The notes below the pieces were generated by a model, which did no database searches, had not been told where the DNA came from, and was given only the letters and a program-made list of their open reading frames with translations. From assembly GCF_000334215.1 (NCBI RefSeq), contig NZ_AMQY01000011.1, positions 62,001 to 126,000 on the forward strand: a stretch of 64,000 nucleotides of DNA. Reading direction: 5' to 3'. Source of the DNA: Vreelandella jeotgali Hwa (GTDB taxonomy: Bacteria > Pseudomonadota > Gammaproteobacteria > Pseudomonadales > Halomonadaceae). Position 1 is the stretch's first letter. Each line of letters opens with the position of its first letter. A program made the translations under genes and the position numbers. This document shows, piece after piece, positions 41,112 through 50,125 of this stretch.

Positions 41112-44000
41112 TCATGCCAGCCGCCAGCGAATCCGAAACAGGTGGTGGGTGCTGCTTTTGCGGTGCATCTGTTGTTCCAGCGCGCTGATCATGGCGTCGC
41201 GGCGCTCTTCGATGCGGTCTTCCAAGTCAAACAGCGCCTGGCGCTGGCGTCGCTGCTGGCGCGTTAGTTGCTTGAGCGTTTCTTCTGCCTGTTTCTGCTC
41301 TTCGATACTTTCCGCCTGGCGCGACGTGCGCTTGGCCTGCTTGATGCTGCTTTTGGTGTCTTCAAGTGTCTGTTCGGCGCTGTGCATCTGGTCGTCGGCC
41401 CAGGCGTCCAACCTGGTGCGCTCGCGCTGGAAGTAGTGGTGGTTTTCATCCAGAACGGTGCTGAGCCGGGCATTGAGCTGGCGCCGGGCGGTGTCCTTGA
41501 GGAAAGTCGTGTCTTCTTCGGCTTCCTGAGTGGTATCAGCGTATTGCACGTCGGCGGATAGCTGAAACAGCTGGCGGCAGTGCTCATCATCGAGCAATTG
41601 GCCGCTGTGGGTGATGGCGGTGAAGACCAGGTGTTCTTCGCGCTGAAAGCTGTCCAGCTCCAGCAGGTTGAGTTCGAGCCAGCCGCATTTTTCCGGCAGC
41701 TGATCGAGGGCGCTCATTTTGGCGGCGTGGCCGGCCAGATCGAATGTTAGCGTCGCCACCGGGGTTTCCAGCCGCCGGGCGGTATCCAGCACGTATTCGC
41801 CCAGCGGGTGGTTCAAGCGATACAGGTGGGCCGTCCTGTCCGGCTGATGCCCCTTGCGGATCAGCTCGTAGCGGCCGGCGGGCACATCGGGCAGCGGACT
41901 GCGGTGCAGGTCGAATGCGAGGCTGTCGTCGTCAAAGCGGGCGCAGCCGGCCAGCTGGTGCCGGGTCAGCTGCCAGAACAGGCGGCTGATGGTGTCGAGC
42001 TGCTGTACAGCCTTGTCGTGCTGTATCTTCAGCAGATCGTGAATGCCGGCGTCGAAGTGCTCGAACAGTTTGTCGCGGGTGTCGAGCATGCGCTCGTTGA
42101 TGCTGTCTTCCAGCTCGCCTTGCAGCTGGCGGAACGCCTGTTCGATTTCTTCCCGGGTGCGGCAGGTGTCGTAAATGGCGGCGATGCGCTTTTCCATGTC
42201 CACGCCGGACTCGATACGGCCGAGCACTTCGTCCGAGGCGCCAAAAAGTCCGTCAAATAGCTCAAACTTGTCGGTCAATAGCTCCAGTACACGGCGGTCA
42301 GCCGCGTTTTTTTCGTTGAGAAAGTTGATGACGACGACGTCGAATGCCTGACCGTAACGATGGCAGCGGCCGATGCGCTGTTCGACGCGCTGCGGATTCC
42401 AGGGCAGATCATAATTGATCACCAGGCTGCAAAACTGAAGGTTCACCCCTTCGGCGGCGGCTTCGGTGGCGACAAGAATATCGGCTTCGTCCCGGAAGTG
42501 GTCGATAATCGCGGTGCGCTTGTCGATGGCAGCGCTGCCTGTTGCCCGGTCGGTGCTTTCATAACGAGCTCGCCAGCGCTGGTAGATGGCATTGCTGCTG
42601 GCTGAGCTATTGGAGCCGTTGAACGTGGCCACGCGGCCGAGATAGCCGTGGCGTTCCAGGTATTGATAGAGGTATTCCTGGGTGCGGCGGCTTTCGGTGA
42701 AGATCACGGCTTTTTGTTCCGCGCCCATGCTCGCCATGTGGGAAAGGCCCTGTTCCAGAGCGCTCAGCAAGGCAGCGGATTTGGCATCTTCGGGAATACG
42801 CCGGGCCAGTTCGAGGTATTGGTTCAGCTCGGCGATTTCCCCCTGTAGCCTGTCGCGGTCGAGAGTCGGCCTCTCCTGTTGGGTAGCCGGGGCGGCTGTG
42901 GCTGCATAGTCGCTGTTGTCCTCGGCGGCTTCGTCAAGAATGTCTTCTTCAAGCTCTTCGTGGTCGATCAGCGTTTCCAGCCAGTTGTCATCTTCTGCCT
43001 GCTGATCCTCGAGTTTGACCAGCCTTGCCACGATGCTTTCAAGCGTGTTGATGATGGCCGGCGTGCTGGAGGCCAGTAGTTTGCGTGCGACCAGCGTGAC
43101 CAGGTGGCGCTGCTGGTGTGGAACGCCATAGGCGTCATTCCGCTGTAGATAGGCGGAAACAAGATGATACAGGCGCAGCTCGTCGTCTGACGGCTGGAAC
43201 GGTACGGTAAGCGCTCGACGTTTTGTATAGCGAATATACTCGTTGACGTCACGCCGCAGGGTGCGTTTGGCAAATTCCTGCAATCGGTCGCGCAGGCCGT
43301 CCATATCGCCACCGTCGCGCATGTATTGCTGACGGAAGCTTTGCCTGTCGCCGAACAGGTGCTCGTCGATCACAGTCGCCAGGCCGTACAGCTCCAGCAG
43401 CGAGTTTTGTAGCGGCGTGGCTGTCAGCAGTAATTTTTGGCACTTGCCAAAAGCCTGTTTGATCGCTTGCCCCGTTCGATGGCTGTCGCGGTGGGCATTG
43501 CGCAGTTTGTGCGCTTCATCAAATACGGCCAGGTCCCAGGGAGTGAGCCGCAGTGACTCCTGCATACGCGTAGCAAACGTATAGGACACCACGCTGATAA
43601 CGGGTTCGTTGAACGGGTCTATCACGCCGGCCTTGCGCTTCGCCTGCCAGGTTTTGTTATCCAATACCTGAGTGGGCAAGTGAAATTTATCGGATAGCTC
43701 GTTGGCCCACTGTTTGCGCAGGGCGGCCGGGCACACCACAATAATTCGCCGTCGGCGTTCGGCCCAGTATTGAGCCACGACCAGCGCTGCTTCAATCGTT
43801 TTGCCCAGCCCGACTTCATCGGCCAGCACGACGCCCTTTATCAGCGGGTTTTGCAAGGCAAACAGAGCCGCATCGATCTGGTGCGGATTCAGATCAACCG
43901 ACGCATCGAACAGCGACTGTCCGATACGATCCATGTCGCCTCCGCGCCGCCGGCGCGTTAGCTCGTAGGCAAAATATCTGGCGTGGTAAGGGCTAATCAT
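41112..44000 (-). CDS. SNF2-family helicase of the defence operon
   Basis: 962 residues. SNF2/RapA-type ATPase: LADEVGLGKTIEA (Walker A at 64-68), DEAH at 161-164 in AVFDEAHKLRNAH, motif III LLTATPLQNSL, and a second RecA lobe with ATEAAAEGVNLQFC and the SNF2 motif VI QRIGRCHRYGQ. The last 150 residues are Gln/Glu/Arg-rich with heptads, so a coiled coil is likely. It resembles the SNF2 helicases found beside methyltransferases in defence loci (for example DrmD of class 1 DISARM), but the DISARM genes drmA, drmB and drmC are absent. It is the first gene of the four-gene minus-strand unit. Confidence 0.87.
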   Translation of the reverse strand: MISPYHARYFAYELTRRRRGGDMDRIGQSLFDASVDLNPHQIDAALFALQNPLIKGVVLADEVGLGKTIEAALVVAQYWAERRRRIIVVCPAALRKQWANELSDKFHLPTQVLDNKTWQAKRKAGVIDPFNEPVISVVSYTFATRMQESLRLTPWDLAVFDEAHKLRNAHRDSHRTGQAIKQAFGKCQKLLLTATPLQNSLLELYGLATVIDEHLFGDRQSFRQQYMRDGGDMDGLRDRLQEFAKRTLRRDVNEYIRYTKRRALTVPFQPSDDELRLYHLVSAYLQRNDAYGVPHQQRHLVTLVARKLLASSTPAIINTLESIVARLVKLEDQQAEDDNWLETLIDHEELEEDILDEAAEDNSDYAATAAPATQQERPTLDRDRLQGEIAELNQYLELARRIPEDAKSAALLSALEQGLSHMASMGAEQKAVIFTESRRTQEYLYQYLERHGYLGRVATFNGSNSSASSNAIYQRWRARYESTDRATGSAAIDKRTAIIDHFRDEADILVATEAAAEGVNLQFCSLVINYDLPWNPQRVEQRIGRCHRYGQAFDVVVINFLNEKNAADRRVLELLTDKFELFDGLFGASDEVLGRIESGVDMEKRIAAIYDTCRTREEIEQAFRQLQGELEDSINERMLDTRDKLFEHFDAGIHDLLKIQHDKAVQQLDTISRLFWQLTRHQLAGCARFDDDSLAFDLHRSPLPDVPAGRYELIRKGHQPDRTAHLYRLNHPLGEYVLDTARRLETPVATLTFDLAGHAAKMSALDQLPEKCGWLELNLLELDSFQREEHLVFTAITHSGQLLDDEHCRQLFQLSADVQYADTTQEAEEDTTFLKDTARRQLNARLSTVLDENHHYFQRERTRLDAWADDQMHSAEQTLEDTKSSIKQAKRTSRQAESIEEQKQAEETLKQLTRQQRRQRQALFDLEDRIEERRDAMISALEQQMHRKSSTHHLFRIRWRLA

Positions 44001-44108
44001 GGCGGGTTACTTCCCTGTGTGGTTCTCTCCGTGGCGTTTCTTCCCGTAGCGTTTCCTGTCATATAACGCGTCAGCATACCCCTTAAGGACGTGCCCGGCC
44101 GAATCGAC

Positions 44109-45119
44109 TTATTGTGGTTCATCCGGCCCGTAGATCAGGTCGATAAATTCGCCGCGGTCGACGTCGCCGAAGTAGAGATAGAGGTCAAAATCGGCCAGCG
44201 CGGCTTCGATTTCGCCCTTGTCGTAGCGCACGCCGACCAGCGCGTCCTCGATCTCGCTGACCGGGTGCTGGCCGAAGAAGTCGCCGTAGATCTTGACGTT
44301 TTCGACGGTGCCGCCGCGTTTGACCTTGAGGCGGAAGTCGATAATGCCGGCGGCAAAGTGCCGGGTGCGCTGGATGTCGAACTCCGGCGAGCGGCCGTAG
44401 TTCCAGTCCCAGCAGCCGTATTTTTCGGCCACCAGAGCGTTGATGCTCTCCCAGTCCTCGTCGGTTAGGCGATAGGTTTGACGTTCGGTGCCGTCGGGGA
44501 AGATGCCGGCAAGGATTTTTTCCTTGAACGCCTCGGTAGACAGCGGCGCGTCAAGAAACTCGGCGATGTTGGCTACCCTCGCCCGGGCGGATTTGTGCCC
44601 CTTGGACTGAATCTTGGTCATCTTCACGTCCAGCGCCTGGCTGACCTGGCTCAGATCGCAGTCCAGCAGCAGGGTGCCGTGGTTGAACATGCGTTTAGTG
44701 GACGAAAACTGCGCGTTGCCGGAGATTTTTTTGCCGTCCACCACGATGTCGTTGCGTCCCTTCATCTCTGCCGGCACGCCCATGTCGTTGAGCACCTCGA
44801 TGATGGGCGTGGCAAACTCCTTGAAGTTGTTCAGCTTGTCCTTGGCAAAGTCGGTCAGGAAGCTGAAGTTGAGGTTGCCCCGGTCGTGATACACCGCGCC
44901 GCCGCCGGAAATCCGCCGCACCACGTGGATGCCGTGTTCGTCGATATAGGGCTGGTTGATTTCTTCCAGGGTGTTCTGATTGCGCCCGATAATGATCGAC
45001 GGCGTGTTGATGTAGAACAGCAGGTAATCTTCCCCGGCGGGCAGATGGCGAATGCAGTGCTCTTCGATGGCCAGGTTGATGCGGGGGTCGGTGACGCCTT
45101 CGTTGTCGATGTAAATCAT
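44109..45119 (-). CDS. lplA: Lipoate-protein ligase
   Basis: 336 residues. The biotin/lipoate ligase core has RRISGGGAVYHDRGNLNFSF, the lipoyl-AMP Lys region (GRNDIVVDGKKISGNAQ), and a C-terminal accessory domain of about 85 residues. It attaches free lipoate to E2 and H proteins. Length and features are those of complete LplA/LplJ enzymes. It lies 108 bases upstream of the SNF2 gene on the same strand, but is a housekeeping salvage gene and probably not part of the defence system. Confidence 0.92.
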   Translation of the reverse strand: MIYIDNEGVTDPRINLAIEEHCIRHLPAGEDYLLFYINTPSIIIGRNQNTLEEINQPYIDEHGIHVVRRISGGGAVYHDRGNLNFSFLTDFAKDKLNNFKEFATPIIEVLNDMGVPAEMKGRNDIVVDGKKISGNAQFSSTKRMFNHGTLLLDCDLSQVSQALDVKMTKIQSKGHKSARARVANIAEFLDAPLSTEAFKEKILAGIFPDGTERQTYRLTDEDWESINALVAEKYGCWDWNYGRSPEFDIQRTRHFAAGIIDFRLKVKRGGTVENVKIYGDFFGQHPVSEIEDALVGVRYDKGEIEAALADFDLYLYFGDVDRGEFIDLIYGPDEPQ

Positions 45120-45332
45120 GGTCAGCCTTCAGCATAAAGTGTCGTGTCAGCCAGCGGCATCAGTCTAGCACTGCACAGGTATAGCCGGCTTGGCTATAGC
45201 AGGGTGACACCGTTCATCCAGCCGATAATGCAACAACAGGCTTGAGTTTTGCCGCCAAGCCTTCCAGATTGTGATGTGTAGGTGCACTCCCATAACAAAT
45301 ACATAATCGCATGCGCGAGTCTGGAGGATGTA

Positions 45333-46565
45333 ATGTTGAACAGGAAACCACTTGTCGGAGCCGTGTCCGCCTTGATGCTGGCCGGCAGCCTGAGCGTGTC
45401 GGCGGATACGCTGAAAATTGGCGCTCTGGTGCCGCTGACCGGCGATCTGCAAAGCTATGGGGAGCCGTCGCTGAAGTCTGCCGAGCTGGCGGTCAGGGAA
45501 ATCAATGAAGCGGGCGGCGTGCTGGATGACGACGTCGAGCTCGCCACAGGTGATACCCAGACCATTCCGCAGCCCGGCGTTGCCACCGCCCAGAAGCTGG
45601 TTAACCTGGAAGGCGTACATGGCATTGTCGGCGCGCTTTCCAGCGGCGTGACCGTGCCCGTGGCGCAGAGTGTGTCAGCGTCGGAAGGGGTGCTGCAGAT
45701 CAGCAATGCGTCCACTTCGCCGGTGATCACCCCGCTGGACGATAACGACTTTCTGTTCCGTACCGTGCCGTCGGATGCCTTCCAGGGCGTTGCGCTGTCC
45801 GAGGTGGCTGCCGAGCAGGGCTACGAGAAAGTCGGCGTTATCTACATCAACAACGATTACGGAAAGGGGCTTGCCGAGTCCTTTAGCGATGCCTTTACCG
45901 ATGCCGGTGGCGAAGTGACCGAAAGCGTGGCCTATGAGCAGGGCCAGGCGGCCTATCGTGGCGAGCTGTCCCAGACCAGCGAGGGCGGTGCTGATGCGCT
46001 GATTCTGATTGGTTACCCCGAGAACGGCCAGACCATCCTGCGCCAGTCGCTGGAAGGCGGCTTCTTCGACAAGTTCGTGTTCTCCGATGGCCTCAAGGCG
46101 CCGGAGCTTATCGAGAACCTCGGCGCCCGGGCGCTTGAGGGCACCGTGGGTACCGTGCCGCAGGCGCGCAGCGACTCACCCGGTGCCAAGCATTTTGCCT
46201 CCGCCTACAGCGAAGCCCACGATGAAGTGCCGCCCAAGCCCTATCTCGATACCGCCTACGATGCGGTCTACCTGATTGGCCTGGCGACCGAGCATGCCGG
46301 CTCCACCGACCGTACCGCGATCCGCGACAGTCTGCGCGAAGTGGCTAACCCGCCGGGAACCCGAGTCGGCCCGGGCGAATTTGCCAAGGCCGCAGAACTG
46401 CTGGGTAACGGTGAGGATATTGATTACCAGGGCGCGTCGGGATCGGTCAACTTCGACGACAATGGCGATGTGCCGGGTACCTTCGGCGTGTTCGCCTATG
46501 AAGACGGTGAGATCGTGACCCAGCGGGTCTTTGAACCGGGAAAGGACGGTGAGAAAAGCGAGTAA
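45333..46565 (+). CDS. livK: Branched-chain amino acid ABC transporter, periplasmic binding protein
   Basis: 410 residues from the ATG with GGAGG 5 bases upstream. A signal peptide is clear (MLNRKPLVGAVSALMLAGSLSVSA, cut near residue 24). The mature part starts DTLKIGALVPLTGDL, the family pattern of Leu/Ile/Val-binding type I proteins. The permease and ATPase genes lie convergently just downstream. The natural ligand may be amino acids or related amides; LivK-like proteins vary. Confidence 0.88.
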   Translation: MLNRKPLVGAVSALMLAGSLSVSADTLKIGALVPLTGDLQSYGEPSLKSAELAVREINEAGGVLDDDVELATGDTQTIPQPGVATAQKLVNLEGVHGIVGALSSGVTVPVAQSVSASEGVLQISNASTSPVITPLDDNDFLFRTVPSDAFQGVALSEVAAEQGYEKVGVIYINNDYGKGLAESFSDAFTDAGGEVTESVAYEQGQAAYRGELSQTSEGGADALILIGYPENGQTILRQSLEGGFFDKFVFSDGLKAPELIENLGARALEGTVGTVPQARSDSPGAKHFASAYSEAHDEVPPKPYLDTAYDAVYLIGLATEHAGSTDRTAIRDSLREVANPPGTRVGPGEFAKAAELLGNGEDIDYQGASGSVNFDDNGDVPGTFGVFAYEDGEIVTQRVFEPGKDGEKSE

Positions 46566-46647
46566 ACACGCCGGCAACGTCCGCAACGTGCAATCGCCAA
46601 TAACAATCAACAGAAGCTAACAGCAGTGCAACAACTGCAGGCAACAA

Positions 46648-46690
46648 CAGACAGGGCCCGGTGAATCTCACCGGGCCCTGTCTGCTTTGG
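46648..46690. terminator. Strong bidirectional terminator between livK and livM
   Basis: CAGACAGGGCCCGGTGA (46648-46664) pairs perfectly over 17 bp with TCACCGGGCCCTGTCTG (46668-46684) across a 3-base loop, between two convergent units. T tracts are short, so function is inferred mainly from stem strength and place. Confidence 0.8.
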
Positions 46691-46765
46691 TCAGTGGCAA
46701 TGGGTCAGTAGCAATGGGTCAGTGATAGCTGGCCAGTGATAAGCGCCAGCGCTGTATTCGCCGGC

Positions 46766-47728
46766 CTAGCCGTCTTGCCGGCCCTTGGCGCCTTTGGCGG
46801 TCAGCCGGGGTGGCTTCTCGGGCAGTAGCCCCTGGGGCCGGGTCAGCAGGAACATCTGCAACAACACACCGATCAACAGCACGCGCAGCGCTGCGCCCTG
46901 GGTGGCATATGCTGACGGAAGCATGCCGGTGAGCAGCTCCGTGCCGCTCCAGATGCCCCACACCACCAGTGCACCCAGCAGTGCCCCGCGGTTGTTACCG
47001 CTGCCGCCGGCAATCAGCATCACCCAGATGATGAAGGTGCCGTAGAGCGGCTTGAAGGCTTCCGGGCTCAGGAAGCCGAAGAAGTGGGCGTAGAGCCCGC
47101 CGCCCAGCCCCATGAGAGCAGAGCCCAGCACAAAGGCCTGGAGCCGGAAGCGCGCGATGGACTTACCCGCCGCGGCGGTGGCCGGCTCATTCTCGCGGAT
47201 CGCCCGCAGCACGCGGCCCCAGGGCGAGACATAGGCACGTTCCACCAGGAAGTAGGCCAGCACCACGAACAGCGCCACAATCAGCAGATAGCCCAGGGGC
47301 GTATCCAGCGGCGTGCCGACCAGGGGTCGGGCGATGCCGGCAAGGCCGCGCACGCCGTTGGTCAGCCAGTCCTCGTTCTTGATGAACAGCCGGATCATCT
47401 CGGCAATGCCGATGGTGGCGATGGCAAGGTAGTCGGTGCGTAGCCGCGCGGTAATCACGCCGATGATCAGGCCGATAGCCACCGATGCCAGGGTTGCGCC
47501 GGCCAGCCCCACCAGAAACGGCATACCGAACCCGCCCAGATAGGCCGGGCTGCCGGGAGTGGTCAGGATGGCGCTGGTATAGGCGCCCACCGCGAAGAAG
47601 CCGGCGATGCCGATGTTGAACTGGCCGGTAAAGCCCCACTGGCTGTTAAGGCCAAGCACCAGGATGGCGTAGATGCCGGCGAAGGTCAGAAACGAAATGA
47701 GGTAGCTGGAAACGCCTGCAAGTTCCAT
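46766..47728 (-). CDS. livM: Branched-chain amino acid ABC transporter permease LivM
   Basis: 320 residues from MELAGVSSYLISF; the stop of livH and this start overlap by one base (TAATG), so translation is coupled. About ten hydrophobic helices; signatures NSQWGFTGQFNIGIAGFFAVGAY near the start and the EAA-like loop GKSIARFRLQAFVLGSALMGLGG. Inner-membrane half of the pore together with LivH. Confidence 0.93.
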   Translation of the reverse strand: MELAGVSSYLISFLTFAGIYAILVLGLNSQWGFTGQFNIGIAGFFAVGAYTSAILTTPGSPAYLGGFGMPFLVGLAGATLASVAIGLIIGVITARLRTDYLAIATIGIAEMIRLFIKNEDWLTNGVRGLAGIARPLVGTPLDTPLGYLLIVALFVVLAYFLVERAYVSPWGRVLRAIRENEPATAAAGKSIARFRLQAFVLGSALMGLGGGLYAHFFGFLSPEAFKPLYGTFIIWVMLIAGGSGNNRGALLGALVVWGIWSGTELLTGMLPSAYATQGAALRVLLIGVLLQMFLLTRPQGLLPEKPPRLTAKGAKGRQDG

Positions 47729-48597
47729 TAGAGAGTCCCCTTGAAGATGCCCTGGGGCCGCACAATCAGCATGATCACCATGATGGCGAAGGCGACGGCC
47801 GGCTTGTAGGACGCCGAGATGAACAGGGTAGACATTTCCATGGAGATGCCGATGACCATACCGCCCACAATGGCGCCGTAGGGACGCCCGATACCGCCCA
47901 GAATGGCGGCGGCAAATATCGGCAGCAGCGTCGTCCAACCCATCATCGGATGCAGCCGGGTGTCGATGCCGAGGAAAACACCGGCGGCGGCGGCCAGCGC
48001 CCCGCCGATGATCCAGGTCATCATGATGACCCGCTCGGCGGGAATACCCGAGATGCGCGCCAGATCCATGTTGTCGGACATGGCCCGCATGGCCTTGCCC
48101 AGCCGGGTGCGACTGAGAAAGAGGTGCACCATGACAATCAGCGCCGACGAGATCAGCACGATCCAGACGTGGTCGGGCTTGAGGCGCAGTCCGCCCAGCC
48201 AGTCGAGGCGCCACGGAAACTGGATGCCGCTGACGTAGGTCTGATTGTCCGAGCCCCAGATCAGCTGCACCAGGCTGCGCAGAATCAGCGCCATGCCAAA
48301 CGAGGAAATCAGCAGAATAACCGGCTGAGTGCGGCGCAGGCGTCGATAGATCAGCTGATCGATAGCCACGGCAATGATCGCCATCCCCAGCATCGCGGCC
48401 GGCAGCGCCCACCAGGCGCTCAGCCCGAAGGCGGAGACAAACGCCAGGCCCAGATAGGCCCCCAGCGTCATGAAATCGCCGTGGGCGAAGTGGGCAAAGC
48501 GCAGGATGCCGAAGATCATCGATACCCCGATCGCGCCCATGGCCAGCACGCTGCCCAGCACCAGGCCGTATACCAGCAGTTGCAGGATCTCGTTCAT
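47728..48597 (-). CDS. livH: Branched-chain amino acid ABC transporter permease LivH
   Basis: 289 residues, strongly hydrophobic. Family signatures GLVLGSVLAMGAIGVSMIFGILRFAHFAHGDF at the start (typical LivH) and RAMSDNMDLARISGIPAERV, the loop that contacts the ATPase. Lies 2 bases from livF. Confidence 0.93.
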   Translation of the reverse strand: MNEILQLLVYGLVLGSVLAMGAIGVSMIFGILRFAHFAHGDFMTLGAYLGLAFVSAFGLSAWWALPAAMLGMAIIAVAIDQLIYRRLRRTQPVILLISSFGMALILRSLVQLIWGSDNQTYVSGIQFPWRLDWLGGLRLKPDHVWIVLISSALIVMVHLFLSRTRLGKAMRAMSDNMDLARISGIPAERVIMMTWIIGGALAAAAGVFLGIDTRLHPMMGWTTLLPIFAAAILGGIGRPYGAIVGGMVIGISMEMSTLFISASYKPAVAFAIMVIMLIVRPQGIFKGTL

Positions 48598-48599
48598 CC

Positions 48600-49307
48600 T
48601 CAGCCCCCCAGAAACATTTCGGCGACGGCGGGATCGGCCAGCAGCGCCGGCCCCGTGTCTTCGTGGCGGTTGGCCCCGGTGGCCATCACATAGCCGCGGG
48701 TGGCGATGGCCAGCGCCTGTCTGGCGTTCTGCTCCACCATCAGCACGCCGATGCCTTCGGCGTTGATCCTCTGGATCTGCACGAAGGTTTCATCGATCAG
48801 CCGGGGCGACAGGCCGGCCGTTGGCTCATCCAGCATCAGCAGGCTGGGATCAATCATCAGCGCGCGGCCCATGGCGACCATCTGGCGTTCACCGCCGGAC
48901 ATCTGCCCGGTAGGCTGGCGCCGGCGTTCGGCCAGGCGGGGGAACAGCTCATAGACGTGCGCCAGGCGCGGTCGGATATCGCCCTTCATCAGGTAGGCGC
49001 CCATCTCGAGGTTTTCCTGCACCGTCAGCGAGGGGAAAATATTGTGTTCCTGGGGCACATAGGCAACGCCGCGGCGCACCATCTGCTCGGGTTTGGTGTT
49101 GGTGATGGCTTCACCGCGGAACAGCACCTGGCCCTGGCGGATGTTCAGCAGGCCGAAGACGGCTTTCATGGCGGTGGACTTGCCGGCGCCGTTGGGGCCT
49201 ACGATAACCGCGATCTCGTCGTGTTCCACACCCAGGTTCACGCCCTTGAGGATATCGTTGCCGCCATAGCCAGCGTAAAGGTCCCGGGCTTCAAGCAGTA
49301 TGCTCAT
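48600..49307 (-). CDS. livF: Branched-chain amino acid ABC transporter ATPase LivF
   Basis: 235 residues. Walker A GPNGAGKST, signature MSGGERQMVAMGRAL, Walker B LLMLDEPTAGLSP and switch His replaced by the Gln region VEQNARQAL, as normal for LivF. Overlaps livG by 4 bases. Confidence 0.94.
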   Translation of the reverse strand: MSILLEARDLYAGYGGNDILKGVNLGVEHDEIAVIVGPNGAGKSTAMKAVFGLLNIRQGQVLFRGEAITNTKPEQMVRRGVAYVPQEHNIFPSLTVQENLEMGAYLMKGDIRPRLAHVYELFPRLAERRRQPTGQMSGGERQMVAMGRALMIDPSLLMLDEPTAGLSPRLIDETFVQIQRINAEGIGVLMVEQNARQALAIATRGYVMATGANRHEDTGPALLADPAVAEMFLGG

Positions 49308-50125
49308 TGGCTGGCTTCCTTGTCTGTGCCGGTGGTGGCTGATGCCGGAGATTCTCCCCCGCGTCCGCTGGCGCCGCCGCCCAGATAGGCCTCGCGCACC
49401 TGTTCGTTGCGGCGCAGCTCGTCCATGTGGCCGGAGGCGATCAGCTCACCGTTGGCCATGACGTGTACCGGATCGCACAGCGAACTCACCAGGTCCATGT
49501 CGTGTTCGATCACGCAGAAGGTATAGCCGCGCTCTTCGTTGAGGCGGCGGATGGCTTCGCGAATCTTGCCCAGCAGGGTGCGATTGACGCCGGCCCCCGG
49601 CTCGTCGAGTAGTACCACCCGGGCATCGGTCATCATGGCGCGACCCAGATCCAGCAGTTTTTTCTGGCCGCCGGAGAGGTTGCCGGCCAGCTCGTCGGCA
49701 ACGTGGTCTATTTCCAGGAAATCCAGCACGTCATCGACCTTTTCGAGGATGCTGGCATCCTGATCGCGCACTTTGCCCCAGGCCAACCAGCTGGTGAACA
49801 GGTTTTCGCCCCGCTGATCCGGCGGCACCACCATCAGGTTCTCGCGCACGGTCATCATCGAAAACTCGTGGGGAATCTGAAAGGTGCGCACCAGGCCGCG
49901 ATGAAACAGCCGGTGAGTGGGCTGGCCGGTGATGTCTTCGCCATCCAGCAGAATTTTGCCGCGGTCGGGCGGCAGGGAGCCGGCAATGATGTTGAACAGC
50001 GTCGATTTGCCGGCGCCGTTGGGGCCGATCAGGCCGGTGATTGAGCCTTTTTCCACTCGTATTGAGCAGTCGTTGAGAACCTGCAGGCCACCAAAGGTTT
50101 TGTGCAGGCTCTGCACATCGATCAT
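49304..50125 (-). CDS. livG: Branched-chain amino acid ABC transporter ATPase LivG
   Basis: 273 residues from the ATG of MIDVQSLHKTFGG. A TTG three codons upstream (50134) has GGAGGG 5 bases before it and may be the true start; the ATG itself lacks a close Shine-Dalgarno. Walker A GPNGAGKST, signature LSGGQKKLLDLGRAM, Walker B VVLLDEPGAGVN, and the LivG-type C-terminus. First gene of livGFHM, a unit read toward livK, which is convergent rather than in the same operon. Confidence 0.92.
   Translation of the reverse strand: MIDVQSLHKTFGGLQVLNDCSIRVEKGSITGLIGPNGAGKSTLFNIIAGSLPPDRGKILLDGEDITGQPTHRLFHRGLVRTFQIPHEFSMMTVRENLMVVPPDQRGENLFTSWLAWGKVRDQDASILEKVDDVLDFLEIDHVADELAGNLSGGQKKLLDLGRAMMTDARVVLLDEPGAGVNRTLLGKIREAIRRLNEERGYTFCVIEHDMDLVSSLCDPVHVMANGELIASGHMDELRRNEQVREAYLGGGASGRGGESPASATTGTDKEASQ

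Larger units (their letters stand above)
32881..44108 (-). other. Defence island: SNF2 - Mod - Fic - Res operon
   Basis: Four genes on the minus strand, 44000 down to 32994, lie between the purL terminator and lplA. Transcription order is SNF2 helicase, N6-adenine methyltransferase, Fic protein, helicase-nuclease. Gaps are 168, 121 and 65 bases. Methyltransferase plus helicase-nuclease is the pattern of a type III restriction-modification system; the SNF2 helicase and Fic enzyme are additions. No integrase, transposase or tRNA is at either edge. Hairpins CGCAC-TTCA-GTGCG (32956-32969) and GCAGGCC-CAC-GGCCTGC (32974-32990) follow the res stop on the minus strand. Confidence 0.75.

Noticed and set aside
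32994-44000. Calling the island DISARM or BREX
   Set aside because: The SNF2 helicase and methyltransferase recall class 1 DISARM, but drmA, drmB and drmC are absent, as are brxC, pglZ and brxL for BREX. Res- and Fic-type genes fit neither.
44109-45119. lplA as a fifth gene of the defence operon
   Set aside because: It is a complete lipoate-salvage enzyme with its own 108-base gap to the SNF2 gene and no defence link; same strand only.
46766-48412. A 548-codon frame running through livM and into livH
   Set aside because: The first part is an out-of-frame Arg/Gly/His-rich reading of livH; LivM itself starts at 47728 with a TAATG overlap.
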